Counted from the stretch's first letter, positions 29,113 through 38,488 are shown. The stretch: 64,000 bases of DNA from JAOPZW01 sp963764585 (GCA_963764585.1 CAVXTB010000006.1:496001-560000); one strand, 5' to 3'. The notes: generated from the letters alone by a model not told the origin. Program-made: numbers and translations.

Positions 29113-29703
29113 ATGCGCTCGGTGGAGATCGAGCTACCCGAGCGCCTGACGGATGGCGTGGTCGCGCTGCGGCCCCCGCGGGCTGACGACGCCGGGCCAT
29201 ACGCCGCGGCGTTCCGTGACGACCGCGACCTCGGGCGCCTGGTGGGCATCGAGCGCGATCCCGACGAGGCGGAGGTCCTCGAGGGGATCGAGCGCAATCG
29301 CGAGCACGCCGCGCAGGGCACCGGCGCGTTGCTCTCCATCGCCGACGCGTCGAGCGACGAGTTCCTCGGCTTGGTGATCCTCCACTCGTTCGCCTGGCAG
29401 CACCGGCGCTGCGAGGTCGGCTTCTGGCTGATCGCGCGGGCGCGCCGCCGCGGCCTGGGCGCTCGCGGCGTCGCGCTGGCCGTCTCCTGGGCCTTCGGCG
29501 CGCTCGACCTGCTGCGCGTCGAGATGACGACCACGCCGGACAACGCGGCGGTGGCCGCGCTCGCGGCGCACCTCGGCTTCACGCGCGAGGGCCTGATGCG
29601 TCAGCGCAACGTCGAGCGCGGGCAGCGCGTGGACGTCGTGTGGTTCGGCGTGCTGCGCGAGGAATGGCTGGCGCGGCCAGCCGGCAGTGCGCGTCCGGGG
29701 TAG
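29113..29703 (+). CDS. GNAT acetyltransferase, RimJ/RimL type
   Basis: 196 residues from ATG 29113. VALRPPRADDAGPYAAAF opens the fold, and the acetyl-CoA site is VGFWLIARARRRGLGARGV (about 100-118); LDLLRVEMTTTPDNAAVAAL and HLGFTREGLMRQR are the classic RimL-like C-terminal strands. It probably acetylates a protein N-terminus or a small amine; no substrate is suggested by neighbours. Confidence 0.9.
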   Translation: MRSVEIELPERLTDGVVALRPPRADDAGPYAAAFRDDRDLGRLVGIERDPDEAEVLEGIERNREHAAQGTGALLSIADASSDEFLGLVILHSFAWQHRRCEVGFWLIARARRRGLGARGVALAVSWAFGALDLLRVEMTTTPDNAAVAALAAHLGFTREGLMRQRNVERGQRVDVVWFGVLREEWLARPAGSARPG

Positions 29704-29756
29704 GTGCGCCGCCGTCGGGCGTTGGCGCCACGACCGGCTGTTAGTCTCTCGCGGCC

Positions 29757-30149
29757 GTGGACCCCGCGCGCCTGAAGAAGATCCCGGTCTTCGCGGACCT
29801 CACCGAGGAGGAGCTCGGCCACATCGCGGCGCTCGCGGCCGAGGTCTCGGTCCCCAGCGACAAGGAGCTCGTGCGCGAGGGCGACTACTCCTACGACGTG
29901 CTCGCCATCGAGGAGGGCACCGCGCGTGTCGAGCGCAATGGCGAGCGCCTCGCGGACCTCGGGCCGGGCGACGTCGTGGGGGAGATGGGCGTGCTCGAGC
30001 GCTCGCAGCGCAACGCCACCGTCGTCGCCACCTCGCCGATGCTCCTCGTCACGCTGACCAGCTGGGACATCCGCCGCCTGACGAAGACCGCGCCGAAGGC
30101 GGTCGAGCACCTTCGCGAGGTCGTGGCCCAGCGCCGCGACCAGGCGTGA
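29757..30149 (+). CDS. Small cyclic-nucleotide-binding-domain protein
   Basis: 130 residues, essentially a single cNMP domain: FADLTEEELGHIAALAAEVS, VREGDYSYDVLAIEEGTARV, then GPGDVVGEMGVLERSQRNAT where the phosphate-binding cassette lies. The cassette lacks the usual Arg before A-T (RN instead of R-A), so nucleotide binding is uncertain. There is no DNA-binding or output domain. TAGTCT (29742-29747) is 9 bases before the GTG. The stop overlaps the next start (GTGA). Confidence 0.85.
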   Translation: MDPARLKKIPVFADLTEEELGHIAALAAEVSVPSDKELVREGDYSYDVLAIEEGTARVERNGERLADLGPGDVVGEMGVLERSQRNATVVATSPMLLVTLTSWDIRRLTKTAPKAVEHLREVVAQRRDQA

Positions 30150-31213
30150 CCGAGCGCGCCGGCGACTCGACCCGCGCCGCGCACGCCGGGCTGCCCGCTC
30201 CCGCCGACGGCGAGCCCTTCCTGCCCGGGCCGACGTTCGCCGCGCCCTACCACCTCGCCGGCCCGGCCGACGCGTCGCGCTTCAACTACGGGCGCTACGA
30301 CAACCCGAGCTGGGCGCGCCTGGAGGACGCGCTCTCAGAGCTCGAGGGCGCGCACGCGGTCGCCTTCGCCTCGGGCATGGCGGCGGTCACCGCCGTCGTC
30401 GTGCCGGCGCTGCACGGCGGCGACGTGCTCGTGGCGCCGTCAGACGCCTACCCGGGCATCCGCACCATCGCGCACGACGTCCTTCAGCCCAACGGCGTCG
30501 AGGTGCGCCTCGTGCCCACCGACGACGCCGCCTTCCGCGAGGCGCTGCCGGGCGCCACGCTCGTCTGGATGGAGTCGCCGTCGAACCCGTGCCTGGACGT
30601 GCTCGACCTGCGCTCGCTGGCCGCGGAGGCGCGGGCGCATGGGGCGCTCGTCGCCGTCGACAACACACTCGCCGGCCCGCTGCGCCAGCGCCCGCTCGAG
30701 CTCGGCGCCGACTTCTCGATGCTGAGCGCGACGAAGAACCTCGCCGGCCACAGCGACCTCGTGATGGGCGTCGTCGCGGTTGCCGACCCCGAGCGCGCGG
30801 CCGCGCTGCGTGCGTGGCGAACCGCCACCGGCTCGATCCCCGGGCCGTTCGAGGCGTGGCTCGTGCACCGCTCGCTGGCCACGCTGGCGCTGCGGCTCGA
30901 GCGCCAGGAGGCCAACGCGCGCGCCCTGGCCGAGCTGCTGCGCGCGCGCGACGACGTCACGGGCGTGCGCTGGCCGGGCTTCGGCTCGGTCGTCTCGTTC
31001 GACCTCGGATCCGAGGACCGCGCGCAGGCCTTCCTGGCCGCCTGCGAGCTGGTGGCCGAGGCCACGAGCTTCGGCGGGCTTCACTCCAACGCCGAGCGCC
31101 GCGCGCGGTGGGGCACCGACGCGGTCGGCGAGGGCTTCATCCGCCTCAACGCGGGCATCGAGGACGCGCCCGACCTGCTCGCCGACGTCGAGCGCGCGCT
31201 CAGCCGACCCTGA
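30146..31213 (+). CDS. PLP-dependent trans-sulfuration enzyme (cystathionine lyase/synthase family)
   Basis: 355 residues, a little short for the family (about 380-400). FNYGRYDNPSWARLEDALSE binds the phosphate, and SATKNLAGHSDLVMG carries the PLP Lys (about residue 195). VESPSNPCLDVLDL and the C-terminal SFGGLHSNAE are also characteristic. Likely cystathionine gamma-lyase or gamma-synthase, or methionine gamma-lyase; the subtype cannot be chosen. Coupling to the cNMP-domain gene is unusual. Confidence 0.9.
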   Translation: MTERAGDSTRAAHAGLPAPADGEPFLPGPTFAAPYHLAGPADASRFNYGRYDNPSWARLEDALSELEGAHAVAFASGMAAVTAVVVPALHGGDVLVAPSDAYPGIRTIAHDVLQPNGVEVRLVPTDDAAFREALPGATLVWMESPSNPCLDVLDLRSLAAEARAHGALVAVDNTLAGPLRQRPLELGADFSMLSATKNLAGHSDLVMGVVAVADPERAAALRAWRTATGSIPGPFEAWLVHRSLATLALRLERQEANARALAELLRARDDVTGVRWPGFGSVVSFDLGSEDRAQAFLAACELVAEATSFGGLHSNAERRARWGTDAVGEGFIRLNAGIEDAPDLLADVERALSRP

Positions 31214-31856
31214 ACGCGGTGCCCCAGATCAGGCACGCCGCCTGCGGGCCCGGCCCGTTGTCGGTGCGCGCCGCGCCGGTGATGAGGACCGAACGGCCCC
31301 TGGCCTCCATGATGACCTCGAACAGCCCGTCGGCGCTGGCGAGGATCGAGACCGGCTGGGCCTTCTCGGCGTTGAAGACCGCCGGCCGCTGGCCCGCGCC
31401 GACGTCGCGGCCGAGCAGGCGCGAGACGTGCACGCCGGTCGACACCGACGCGGTGAAGTTGATCGAGGTGCGCGTGGTCTGCGTGCCCGCGGTCGGGTCG
31501 ACGTCGTCGCACTGGGCGTCGAAGCGCCCGATGCCCGGGACGATCAGCAGCGGCGTCGGCCGGCCGGCCTGGTTGTCGAGCGTGCGCAGGTACTTGGAGA
31601 GCGTCTGCGTCCCGCCGCGCATGACGCCGTCGAGGAAGCGCGCCGGGATCTGGCCCTTGCCGTCGCCGCCGGTCTGCGTGGCCACGAGCTTGCCGGCCGC
31701 CGAGCGCAGCGAGGCCTTGGCGCCGACCGCGCTCTTGCCGTCGACCGCGCCGGCGTTGCGGGCGAAGTCGACCGCCGCGACTGCTGTGCCCGAAAGCGCG
31801 ACGACGAGCGCGATCACGGCGACGACCATGGCGGGGGACGGCAGGCGGAGCTTCAC
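31200..31856 (-). CDS. Secreted protein with Thermoleophilia-type leader
   Basis: 218 residues. GTG start with a strong AAGGAGG 8 bases upstream. The leader (LPSPAMVVAVIALVVALSGT, then AVAAVDFARNAGAVDGKSAV) is a form I recognise from many exported proteins of this class. The remainder is a beta-rich domain (TSINFTASVSTGVHVSRLLG) of unknown function with two Cys that could pair. It converges on the PLP lyase, overlapping its end by 14 bases. Confidence 0.78.
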   Translation of the reverse strand: MKLRLPSPAMVVAVIALVVALSGTAVAAVDFARNAGAVDGKSAVGAKASLRSAAGKLVATQTGGDGKGQIPARFLDGVMRGGTQTLSKYLRTLDNQAGRPTPLLIVPGIGRFDAQCDDVDPTAGTQTTRTSINFTASVSTGVHVSRLLGRDVGAGQRPAVFNAEKAQPVSILASADGLFEVIMEARGRSVLITGAARTDNGPGPQAACLIWGTAFRVG

Positions 31857-32093
31857 TTGACTGTGCCTCCTTCGGCGTGGGAGCGCGGGACCCTACTTGC
31901 GGCCAACCCATCGGACCGCCGGTAGGTGCGGCCTCCCGCACCGCCCACCGGTCGTAGGGCGCACCCCCGAACACAGGGAGCCCCGTTGGGCGCGCGGGCC
32001 GCGCGCTGGGAAGCTGACTCCCATGCAGCCCTCCCTCCTCCACATCCACTTCGGCAAGGCGCGCCGGCGCTAACCGGTATACGGTGGCCCTCG
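31857..32093. other. Intergenic region upstream of the broken peptidase
   Basis: It holds the Shine-Dalgarno of the secreted-protein gene on the left and, at the right end, TATACG (32078-32083) inside ACCG-GTATA-CGGT, 10 bases before the peptidase ATG. A 16-codon frame (ATG 32023, MQPSLLHIHFGKARRR) is the only other thing seen; nothing supports its translation. Confidence 0.35.
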
Positions 32094-32985
32094 ATGGAGG
32101 GCCACCTGCTGTTGGAGGGGCATCGCACCTGGTATCGCGTCGTCGGCGACCTCGATCAGGATGCCCGTCAGGCCCCGGTGATCCTGTGCCACGGGGGCCC
32201 GGGCGCGACGCACGACTACCTCGAGTCGCTCGCCGCGCTGCAGCGCTCCGGCCGCGCGTGCGTCCTCTACGACCAGCTCGGCAACGGCAACTCGGACCAC
32301 CTGCCCGACGCCGACCCGTCGTTCTGGACGCCGGCGCTCTTCGAGCGCGAGCTCGAGCGCGCTTGCCGCGCACCTGAAGATCGACGGGCGCTACCACGTG
32401 CTCGGCCAGTCGTGGGGCGGCATGCTCGCGCTGCTGCACGGGATCGAGCGCCCGCCGGGCCTGCTCAGCCTGGTCGTCGCCGATTCGCCGGGCTCGATCG
32501 CCGACTTCGTCGCCGGGGCCGACGAGCTCCTCGAGCAGCTCGACCCGGCCGTGGTCGAGACGATCCGCGCGGGCGAGCGCAGCGGCGAGACCTCGACGCC
32601 GGAGTTCGAGGCCGCGGTCATGGAGTTCTACAAGCGCCATCTCTGCCGCCTGGACCCGTGGCCCGAGGAGGTCATGCGCGCCTTCGAGAAGCTCGAGGCG
32701 GACCCGACGGTGTACGGAGCGATGAACGGGCCGACCGAGTTCACGGTCGTCGGGACGATCAAGGACTTCGACATCTACGACCGCCTCGGGGAGATCGAGG
32801 TGCCGGTGCTGCTGATCTCCGGCGAGCACGACGAGGTCCGCCCGGCCGTCGTCGCCAAGGTCCACGGGCGCCTGCGCGACAGCGAGTGGGAGCTGTTCGA
32901 GGACTCCAGCCACATGCCCCACGTCGAGGAGCCCGAGCGCTTCCTGCGGGTCGTCGAGGCCTTCCTGGAGCGCGTCGAGGCCTAG
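32094..32985 (+). pseudogene. Proline iminopeptidase-like hydrolase, frameshifted
   Basis: ATG 32094 encodes a typical start (EGHLLLEGHRTWYRV, VILCHGGPGATHDYLESL, YDQLGNGNSD) in one frame to about 32360, then homology continues in the next frame as LAAHLKIDGRYHVLGQSWGG. The catalytic Ser (GQSWGG), Asp (SGEHDEVRP) and His (SSHMPHVEEPE) are all in the second frame. One extra or two missing bases near 32358-32362 explain this. Repaired, it would be about 297 residues, the normal size. It may be a recent natural mutation, a sequencing error, or programmed shifting, with no slippery site seen. Confidence 0.85.
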
Positions 32986-32988
32986 CGG

Positions 32989-34248
32989 GTGCGCTTTCCG
33001 GACGGCTTCGCCTGGGGCGTGGCTACCGCCAGCTACCAGATCGAGGGCGCGGTGCACGAGGGCGGGCGCTCGCCGTCGATCTGGGACACCTTCTCGCACA
33101 CGCCGGGCGCCGTCTTCGACGGCCACACCGGCGACGTCGCCGACGACCACTACCACCGCTACCGCGAGGATGTCGGCCTGCTGGCCGACCTCGGGGTCAG
33201 CCACTACCGCTTCTCGCTGGCCTGGCCGCGCCTGCAGCGCGACGGGCGCGGCCCGCTCAACGCCGCGGGCCTGGAGTTCTACGAGCGCCTGCTCGACGCG
33301 CTGGGCGAGCACGGGATCGAGCCGTGGGTGACGCTCTATCACTGGGACCTGCCGCAGGCGCTGCAGGACGCCGGGGGCTGGCCGGCGCGCGACACCGCGC
33401 AGCGCTTCGCCGAGTACGCCGCCGCGGTCCACGAGCGCCTGCACGACCGCATCGCGCTGTGGACGACGCTCAACGAGCCATGGGTCGTCGCCTACACCGG
33501 CCACGCCGAGGGCCGCCACGCACCCGGGATCCGCGACCCCGAGGCCGCGCACGCCGCCGCGCGCCACCTGCTCCTCGGCCACGAGCTCGCGATCGAGGCG
33601 ATGCGCGCGCACGGCGATCCCGCCAGCCGCTTCGGCATCACCCTGAACCTCTCGCCGGTCGACCCGGCCAGCGAGGCGCCCGGCGACGTCGACGCCGCGC
33701 GGCGCATCGACGCGCTGCTGAACCGCCAGTTCCTCGACCCGCTGCTCGCCGCGGACTCGCAGCCGCTGGACTTCCTGGGCGTCAACTACTACATGCGCTA
33801 CGTCGTGCGCGCCGGCGAGCCGAGCGGAGGGCCATCGCCGTGGGCGGGCAGCGAGGACGTCGAGTTCGTGTCGCGCGGGCTGCCGCAGACCGACATGGGC
33901 TGGGAGATCGACCCCGACGGCCTGTACGACGTGCTGACGCGCATCCACCGCGACTACCCGCCGCTGCCGCTCTACGTCACCGAGAACGGCGCGGCGTTCG
34001 GCGGCGTCGCCGATCGCCCGCGCATCGCCTACCTCGACGCCCACTTGCGCGCGGCGCACCGGGCGATCGCCGACGGCGTCGACCTACGCGGGTACTTCGT
34101 GTGGACGCTGATGGACAACTTCGAGTGGGCCTGGGGCTACAGCAAGCGCTTCGGCCTCGTCCACGTCGACTACGAGACGCTCGAGCGCACCCCGAAGGAC
34201 AGCGCGCGCTGGTTCGCGCAGGTGACGCGCCGCAACGGCCTGGGCTAG
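32989..34248 (+). CDS. Beta-glucosidase, glycoside hydrolase family 1
   Basis: 419 residues from GTG 32989. FPDGFAWGVATASYQIEGAV and the acid/base WTTLNEPW (about residue 162) and nucleophile YVTENGAAF (about 327) identify GH1; the GYFVWTLMDNFEWAWGYSKRFG ending is also diagnostic. No signal peptide is seen, so it hydrolyses beta-glucosides in the cytoplasm. It shares a CTAG double stop with the convergent regulator. Confidence 0.96.
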   Translation: MRFPDGFAWGVATASYQIEGAVHEGGRSPSIWDTFSHTPGAVFDGHTGDVADDHYHRYREDVGLLADLGVSHYRFSLAWPRLQRDGRGPLNAAGLEFYERLLDALGEHGIEPWVTLYHWDLPQALQDAGGWPARDTAQRFAEYAAAVHERLHDRIALWTTLNEPWVVAYTGHAEGRHAPGIRDPEAAHAAARHLLLGHELAIEAMRAHGDPASRFGITLNLSPVDPASEAPGDVDAARRIDALLNRQFLDPLLAADSQPLDFLGVNYYMRYVVRAGEPSGGPSPWAGSEDVEFVSRGLPQTDMGWEIDPDGLYDVLTRIHRDYPPLPLYVTENGAAFGGVADRPRIAYLDAHLRAAHRAIADGVDLRGYFVWTLMDNFEWAWGYSKRFGLVHVDYETLERTPKDSARWFAQVTRRNGLG

Positions 34249-35084
34249 AACGGCTGCAGGCCGATGGCGGCCAGCAGCGCGAGCGAGTCTGCGTCGGCGG
34301 AGCCCGCCGGGGCGGTGTAGACGATCACGTTCAGGTCGCTGCCCTGGACGGTGAGCGCGTCGCAGTCGAGCGTGATCGCGCCGACCTCGGGATGCGCGAA
34401 CGTCTTGCGCTTGGCGACGGTCCGCGCCACGGGGCGCTGCTCCCAGAGCTCGGCGAAGCGCGGGCTGACGGCGCGGAGATCCGCGATCAAGGCGGCCACG
34501 TGCTCGTCGGCGGGATAGCGGCCGAGCGCGTCGCGCAGCTCCGCCACCAGTCCCTCCTCGGCCTCCGCGTCCTCCTCGGGCGTGCGGACGATGCGCGAGG
34601 GCATGCCGGTGAAGTGGCGCCAGGCGATCGTGCGCTCGCGCCGCGAGGCGCCCGAGAAGTCGCCGATCAGCGCGGTGGCCAGCGGGTTGGCCGCGACGAT
34701 CTCGCCGGCGGCGTCGACCACCATCACCGGCGTGTCGGACAGCCGATCGAGCAGGCGCTGCAGGCTCGGTGTGACATGCCGGTCGATCGTGCCCGGGCCC
34801 GGCTCGGCGTGTCCCGCGAGGCGGAAGAGGTGCGAGCGCTCCGCGGCGGTCAGGCGCAGGGCGCGGGCGAGCGCCGCGAGCACGGACGGCGACGGGCGCT
34901 GCGCGCGCCCCTGCTCGAGGCGCGCGAGGTAGTCGACCGAGACGCCGGCGAGCTGCGCGACCTCCTCGCGGCGCAGCCCCTGCACGCGCCGTTGGCTGCC
35001 GGCGGGGAGCCCGGCCTCGGCCGGCGTGACGCGCTCGCGCCACGAGCGCAGGCAGCCGGCGAGCTCTGCCTGCTCGACGGACAT
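34245..35084 (-). CDS. XRE-family regulator with MmyB-like ligand domain
   Basis: 279 residues from ATG 35084; a start at 35105 would add seven. The HTH is VQGLRREEVAQLAGVSVDYL, then RLEQGRAQRPSPSVLAALAR. The C-terminal domain (TPVMVVDAAGEIVAANPLAT, then FTGMPSR) is the MmyB-like ligand-binding region. Proteins of this kind usually lie divergent from the SDR they control, as here. Confidence 0.9.
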   Translation of the reverse strand: MSVEQAELAGCLRSWRERVTPAEAGLPAGSQRRVQGLRREEVAQLAGVSVDYLARLEQGRAQRPSPSVLAALARALRLTAAERSHLFRLAGHAEPGPGTIDRHVTPSLQRLLDRLSDTPVMVVDAAGEIVAANPLATALIGDFSGASRRERTIAWRHFTGMPSRIVRTPEEDAEAEEGLVAELRDALGRYPADEHVAALIADLRAVSPRFAELWEQRPVARTVAKRKTFAHPEVGAITLDCDALTVQGSDLNVIVYTAPAGSADADSLALLAAIGLQPF

Positions 35085-35153
35085 CGTCCCCGGATGATCG
35101 CGCACCGCGGCGCGGCCAACCTCGCCCTGCGAGTCCTAGGCAGGCCCGTCCCC

Positions 35154-35182
35154 TTGTGGGCGGCGCGCATGGGTCTGACGAT
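35154..35182 (+). promoter_or_regulatory. Candidate SDR promoter
   Basis: TTGTGG (35154-35159), a 17-base spacer and GACGAT (35177-35182) lie 6 bases before ATG 35189, giving a leaderless arrangement in the regulator/SDR divergent gap. Confidence 0.45.
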
Positions 35183-35188
35183 CGAAGC

Positions 35189-35884
35189 ATGACGACGACG
35201 TTGATCACCGGAGCGAACAAGGGCCTCGGGCGCGAGGTCGCGCGGCGGCTGCTCGCCGACGGCCACCAGGTGTGGCTCGCTGCCCGCGACCCCGAGCGCG
35301 GGCGCGCGGCGGCCGAGGAGCTGGGCGGGCGCTTCGTCCGCCTCGACGTCACCGACGACGACAGCGTCGTGGAGGCGGCGCGCCAGGTGGCGGCCGAGGG
35401 CGGCGGGCTGGACGTGCTCGTCAACAACGCGGGCATCGTCGGTCAGCGCAAGCCGCCGCCGGACGTCACCGCCACCGACGTCCGCGAGGTCTTCGAGACC
35501 AACGTCTTCGGGATCGTGCGGGTCACGAGCGCCTTCCTGCCGCTCCTCGAGCGCTCGGCCAACCCGGTGATCGTCAACGTCTCGAGCGGCATGGGATCGC
35601 TGGGCGTGACCACCGATCCCTCGCGCCTGGAGTCGACCCTCGTCGGGCTCGCGTATCCGGCCTCGAAGACGGCGGTGAACATGCTGACCTCGCAGTACGC
35701 CAAGGCGCTGCCGCGCATCCGGATCAATGCCGTCGACCCCGGGTACACCGCGACGGACCTCAACGGCCACAGCGGGACCAAGCCGGTCGAGCAGGGGGCC
35801 GAGGTGATCGTCGCGATGGCGAAGCTCGACGGCTCGGGTCCGACCGGCGCGTTCGTCGACGAGCACGGCGCCGTGCCGTGGTGA
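35189..35884 (+). CDS. Short-chain dehydrogenase/reductase
   Basis: 231 residues. The NADP-binding GANKGLGREVA, LDVTDDDS, LVNNAGI, and catalytic Ser (VNVSSGMG) and YPASK (Tyr/Lys) are present. It resembles SDRs paired with MmyB-type XRE regulators. The substrate is unknown; probably an aldehyde or carbonyl reductase, the closest classical relatives being carbonyl reductases. Confidence 0.92.
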   Translation: MTTTLITGANKGLGREVARRLLADGHQVWLAARDPERGRAAAEELGGRFVRLDVTDDDSVVEAARQVAAEGGGLDVLVNNAGIVGQRKPPPDVTATDVREVFETNVFGIVRVTSAFLPLLERSANPVIVNVSSGMGSLGVTTDPSRLESTLVGLAYPASKTAVNMLTSQYAKALPRIRINAVDPGYTATDLNGHSGTKPVEQGAEVIVAMAKLDGSGPTGAFVDEHGAVPW

Positions 35885-35977
35885 CGGCGCGCGCGCCCGC
35901 CACGAGCGGCCGGCGCCCGCGCTCGCCGCGCGCGAGGCCGGGGCGGATTCGACCGGCCCGGGCCCTAGGCTCCGCAG

Positions 35978-37315
35978 GTGCCCAAGCCGACCTCCGTGTT
36001 CTCGTGCTCCGCGTGCGGTTCCCAGACGCCCAAGTGGCACGGCCAGTGCCCGTCGTGCGGCGAGTGGAACACGCTGGTCGAGGAGCGCGCCCCGACCGGC
36101 CGGGTGGCGCGCAGCTCCGGCCCGGCGCCGCGGCCGGTGCCGCTGCGCGAGGTCACGGTGCAGCGCACGCCACGGCTGCACACGGCGATCGGCGAGCTCG
36201 ATCGCGTCCTCGGCGGCGGCCTCGTGCCCGGCTCGCTCGTGCTGCTCGGCGGCTCGCCGGGCATCGGCAAGTCGACGCTGACGAACATGGCCCTCGGGCA
36301 CCTCGCCGGCGCCGGGCGGCGCACGCTCTACGTCTCGGGCGAGGAGTCCGCCGCCCAGATCCGCCTGCGCGCCGAGCGCCTGGGCGCCGACGCCCTCGAG
36401 GTCCCGGTGCTGGCCGAGACCGACCTCGATGCGGTGCTCGCCGCGCTGGAGGCCGAGCGGCCCGACGCCTGCGTGATCGACTCCGTGCAGACGCTGCATT
36501 CCGGCGCGCTCGAGTCCGCGCCGGGGACCGTCGGGCAGGTGCGCGAGGTCGCGACGCGCGTCGCGGCCGTGGCCAAGCGCCAGGGCACCGCCGTGCTGCT
36601 CGTCGGCCACGTGACCAAGGAGGGCGCGCTCGCGGGCCCGCGCGTCCTGGAGCACCTCGTCGACTGCGTGCTGCAGTTCGAGGGCGAGCGCGAGCGCACC
36701 TACCGCACGCTGCGCGCCCTGAAGAACCGCTTCGGCTCGACCAACGAGGTCGGCGTCTTCGAGATGCGCGAGGGCGGGCTCGTCGAGGTGCTCGACGCCA
36801 GCGCGCGGTTCGTGGGGGAGGCGACGAAGGCGCCTGGCTCGGTGGTGCTCGCGGCGATGGAGGGCTCGCGGCCGCTGCTCGTCGAGGTCCAGGCGCTCGT
36901 GTCGCAGAGCGAGCTCGTGCCGCCGCGGCGGGTCTGCAACGGGATCGATCGCAATCGCCTGGCGCTCGTGCTCGCCGTCCTCGGCCGCCACGCCGGCGTC
37001 GGCCTGGGGACCAGCGACGTCTTCGTCAACGTCGTCGGCGGCGTGCGCATCGACGAGCCGGGCGCCGACCTCGCCGTCGCGCTGGCGGTGGCCAGCGCCG
37101 CGCGGGGCGTCGCGACCGCCCCCTCGCCGCTCGCGTGCTTCGGGGAGGTCGGCCTCACGGGCGAGCTGCGCTCGGTCGCGCACCCGGATCGGCGGGCCCA
37201 GGAGGCCGCGAAGTTCGGCCTGCCCGCGGTGGTGTCGCCGGCACACGCGGCGACCCTGCGCGAGGCGGTGCGCAGCGCCCTCGGCGCCGCTCAGCGCACC
37301 GCTCGTGCCGCTTGA
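35978..37315 (+). CDS. radA: DNA repair protein RadA
   Basis: 445 residues. The four-Cys zinc finger (Cys 10, 13, 24, 27), Walker A GGSPGIGKST (about 91), the RadA-specific KNRFG (about 249) and the C-terminal Lon-like domain are all present. It promotes branch migration in recombination repair. GTG 35978 follows TAGGCT (35966-35971) by 6 bases, a leaderless arrangement. It is next to disA, as in many Gram-positive bacteria. Confidence 0.97.
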   Translation: MPKPTSVFSCSACGSQTPKWHGQCPSCGEWNTLVEERAPTGRVARSSGPAPRPVPLREVTVQRTPRLHTAIGELDRVLGGGLVPGSLVLLGGSPGIGKSTLTNMALGHLAGAGRRTLYVSGEESAAQIRLRAERLGADALEVPVLAETDLDAVLAALEAERPDACVIDSVQTLHSGALESAPGTVGQVREVATRVAAVAKRQGTAVLLVGHVTKEGALAGPRVLEHLVDCVLQFEGERERTYRTLRALKNRFGSTNEVGVFEMREGGLVEVLDASARFVGEATKAPGSVVLAAMEGSRPLLVEVQALVSQSELVPPRRVCNGIDRNRLALVLAVLGRHAGVGLGTSDVFVNVVGGVRIDEPGADLAVALAVASAARGVATAPSPLACFGEVGLTGELRSVAHPDRRAQEAAKFGLPAVVSPAHAATLREAVRSALGAAQRTARAA

Positions 37316-37355
37316 CACGGGGTTGACGAGCCTAAGGTCAGACTAAAAACGCTGC

Positions 37356-37361
37356 TAGAAT
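37356..37361 (+). promoter_or_regulatory. Candidate disA -10 (TAGAAT)
   Basis: TAGAAT lies 8 bases before the ATG at 37370. The two TTGAC sequences at 37312 and 37323 have the wrong spacing to be its -35. It would give a near-leaderless transcript. Confidence 0.45.
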
Positions 37362-37369
37362 CGGCCTTG

Positions 37370-38482
37370 ATGGCGCAGCGTTCCGGGGATGAGCTCACCG
37401 AGCTCGAAGGTCGCCAAGAGCCCCGGCTCGTCAAGGCGTTGGAGATGGTCGCGCCCGGCACGGCGCTGCGCGAAGGGATCGACAACATCCTCCATGGACG
37501 CACCGGCGGGCTCATCACCATCGGCGATCCTGAAGAGCTGAGCTTTCTGTTCTCTGGTGGCATCAAGCTGGACATCGACTACACGCCGGCCCTGCTCTAC
37601 CAGGTCGCGAAGATGGACGGCGCGATCGTCCTCAACGGCAACGCCACGCGGATCACGATCGCCAACGTCCAGCTCATGCCGGACCCGACGATCCTGTCCC
37701 TGGAGACCGGCACGCGCCATCGCACGGCCGAGCGTGTCTCCAAGCAGACGGATGCGCTCGTGATCGCCGTCTCGCAGCGCCGCGAGGTCGTGTCGCTGTA
37801 CGTCGACGGCGCGAAGTACATCCTGGAGGACATCCCCGTCGTGCTGGCCAAGGCCAACCAGGCGCTGGCCACGCTCGACAAGTACCGCACGCGCCTGGAC
37901 CAGGTCTCGACCCGCCTCACCGCCCTCGAGTTCGAGGGCGGTGCCACGCTGCACGACGTGCTGACCGTGATGCAGCGGTCAGAGCTCGTGACGCGGATGG
38001 CGGTCGAGATCGAGCGCTACATCGTCGAGCTGGGCACCGAAGGGCGCCTCATCGAGATGCAGCTGGAGGAGACGATGGTCGGCACGGCGGCCGACAAGGC
38101 CGCGCTCGTGCACGACTACCTGGCCCAGGACACCGACGAAGACTTCGCCGCGGCGCTCGACCAGATCGGGCGCCTCCCGCACCAGGACCTGCTCGACTTC
38201 GGTCGCCTCGCCGAGCTGCTCGGCTACGACCGCAAGCTCAACACCCTGGACTATCCGGTGTCGCCACGCGGCTACCGGATCCTCGGCCGCATCCCGCGGC
38301 TCCCCAAGCTGGTGGTCCAGCAGATAGTGAAGGAGTTCGGCGGGCTCGACGAGATGCTCGCCGCGACGGATGCCGAGCTCGAGACGGTCGAGGGCGTCGG
38401 CGAGATCCGTGCCAAGGACATCCGCGAGGGCCTGCGCAGGCTGCAGGAGATCAACCTCGTGGATCGCTACCTGCAGACTTGA
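37370..38482 (+). CDS. disA: Diadenylate cyclase / DNA-integrity scanning protein
   Basis: 370 residues. The cyclase domain holds the DGA (KMDGAIVL, about 82-89) and RHR (GTRHRTAE, about 112-119) motifs needed for cyclic di-AMP synthesis. A helical spine follows, and the C-terminal helix-hairpin-helix (about 310-365, TVEGVGEIRAKDIREGLRRL) binds branched DNA. It links DNA damage to c-di-AMP signalling. TTG 37367 directly before the ATG is a possible alternative start. Confidence 0.97.
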   Translation: MAQRSGDELTELEGRQEPRLVKALEMVAPGTALREGIDNILHGRTGGLITIGDPEELSFLFSGGIKLDIDYTPALLYQVAKMDGAIVLNGNATRITIANVQLMPDPTILSLETGTRHRTAERVSKQTDALVIAVSQRREVVSLYVDGAKYILEDIPVVLAKANQALATLDKYRTRLDQVSTRLTALEFEGGATLHDVLTVMQRSELVTRMAVEIERYIVELGTEGRLIEMQLEETMVGTAADKAALVHDYLAQDTDEDFAAALDQIGRLPHQDLLDFGRLAELLGYDRKLNTLDYPVSPRGYRILGRIPRLPKLVVQQIVKEFGGLDEMLAATDAELETVEGVGEIRAKDIREGLRRLQEINLVDRYLQT

Positions 38483-38488
38483 ACCCGC

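Noticed and set aside
32023..32073. 16-codon frame MQPSLLHIHFGKARRR
   Set aside because: No Shine-Dalgarno, no clear promoter, and no reason beyond an open frame; listed only within the intergenic entry.
37312..37328. TTGACA and TTGACG as -35 boxes for disA
   Set aside because: Distance to TAGAAT is 38 and 27 bases, both too long for a promoter of the main sigma factor.
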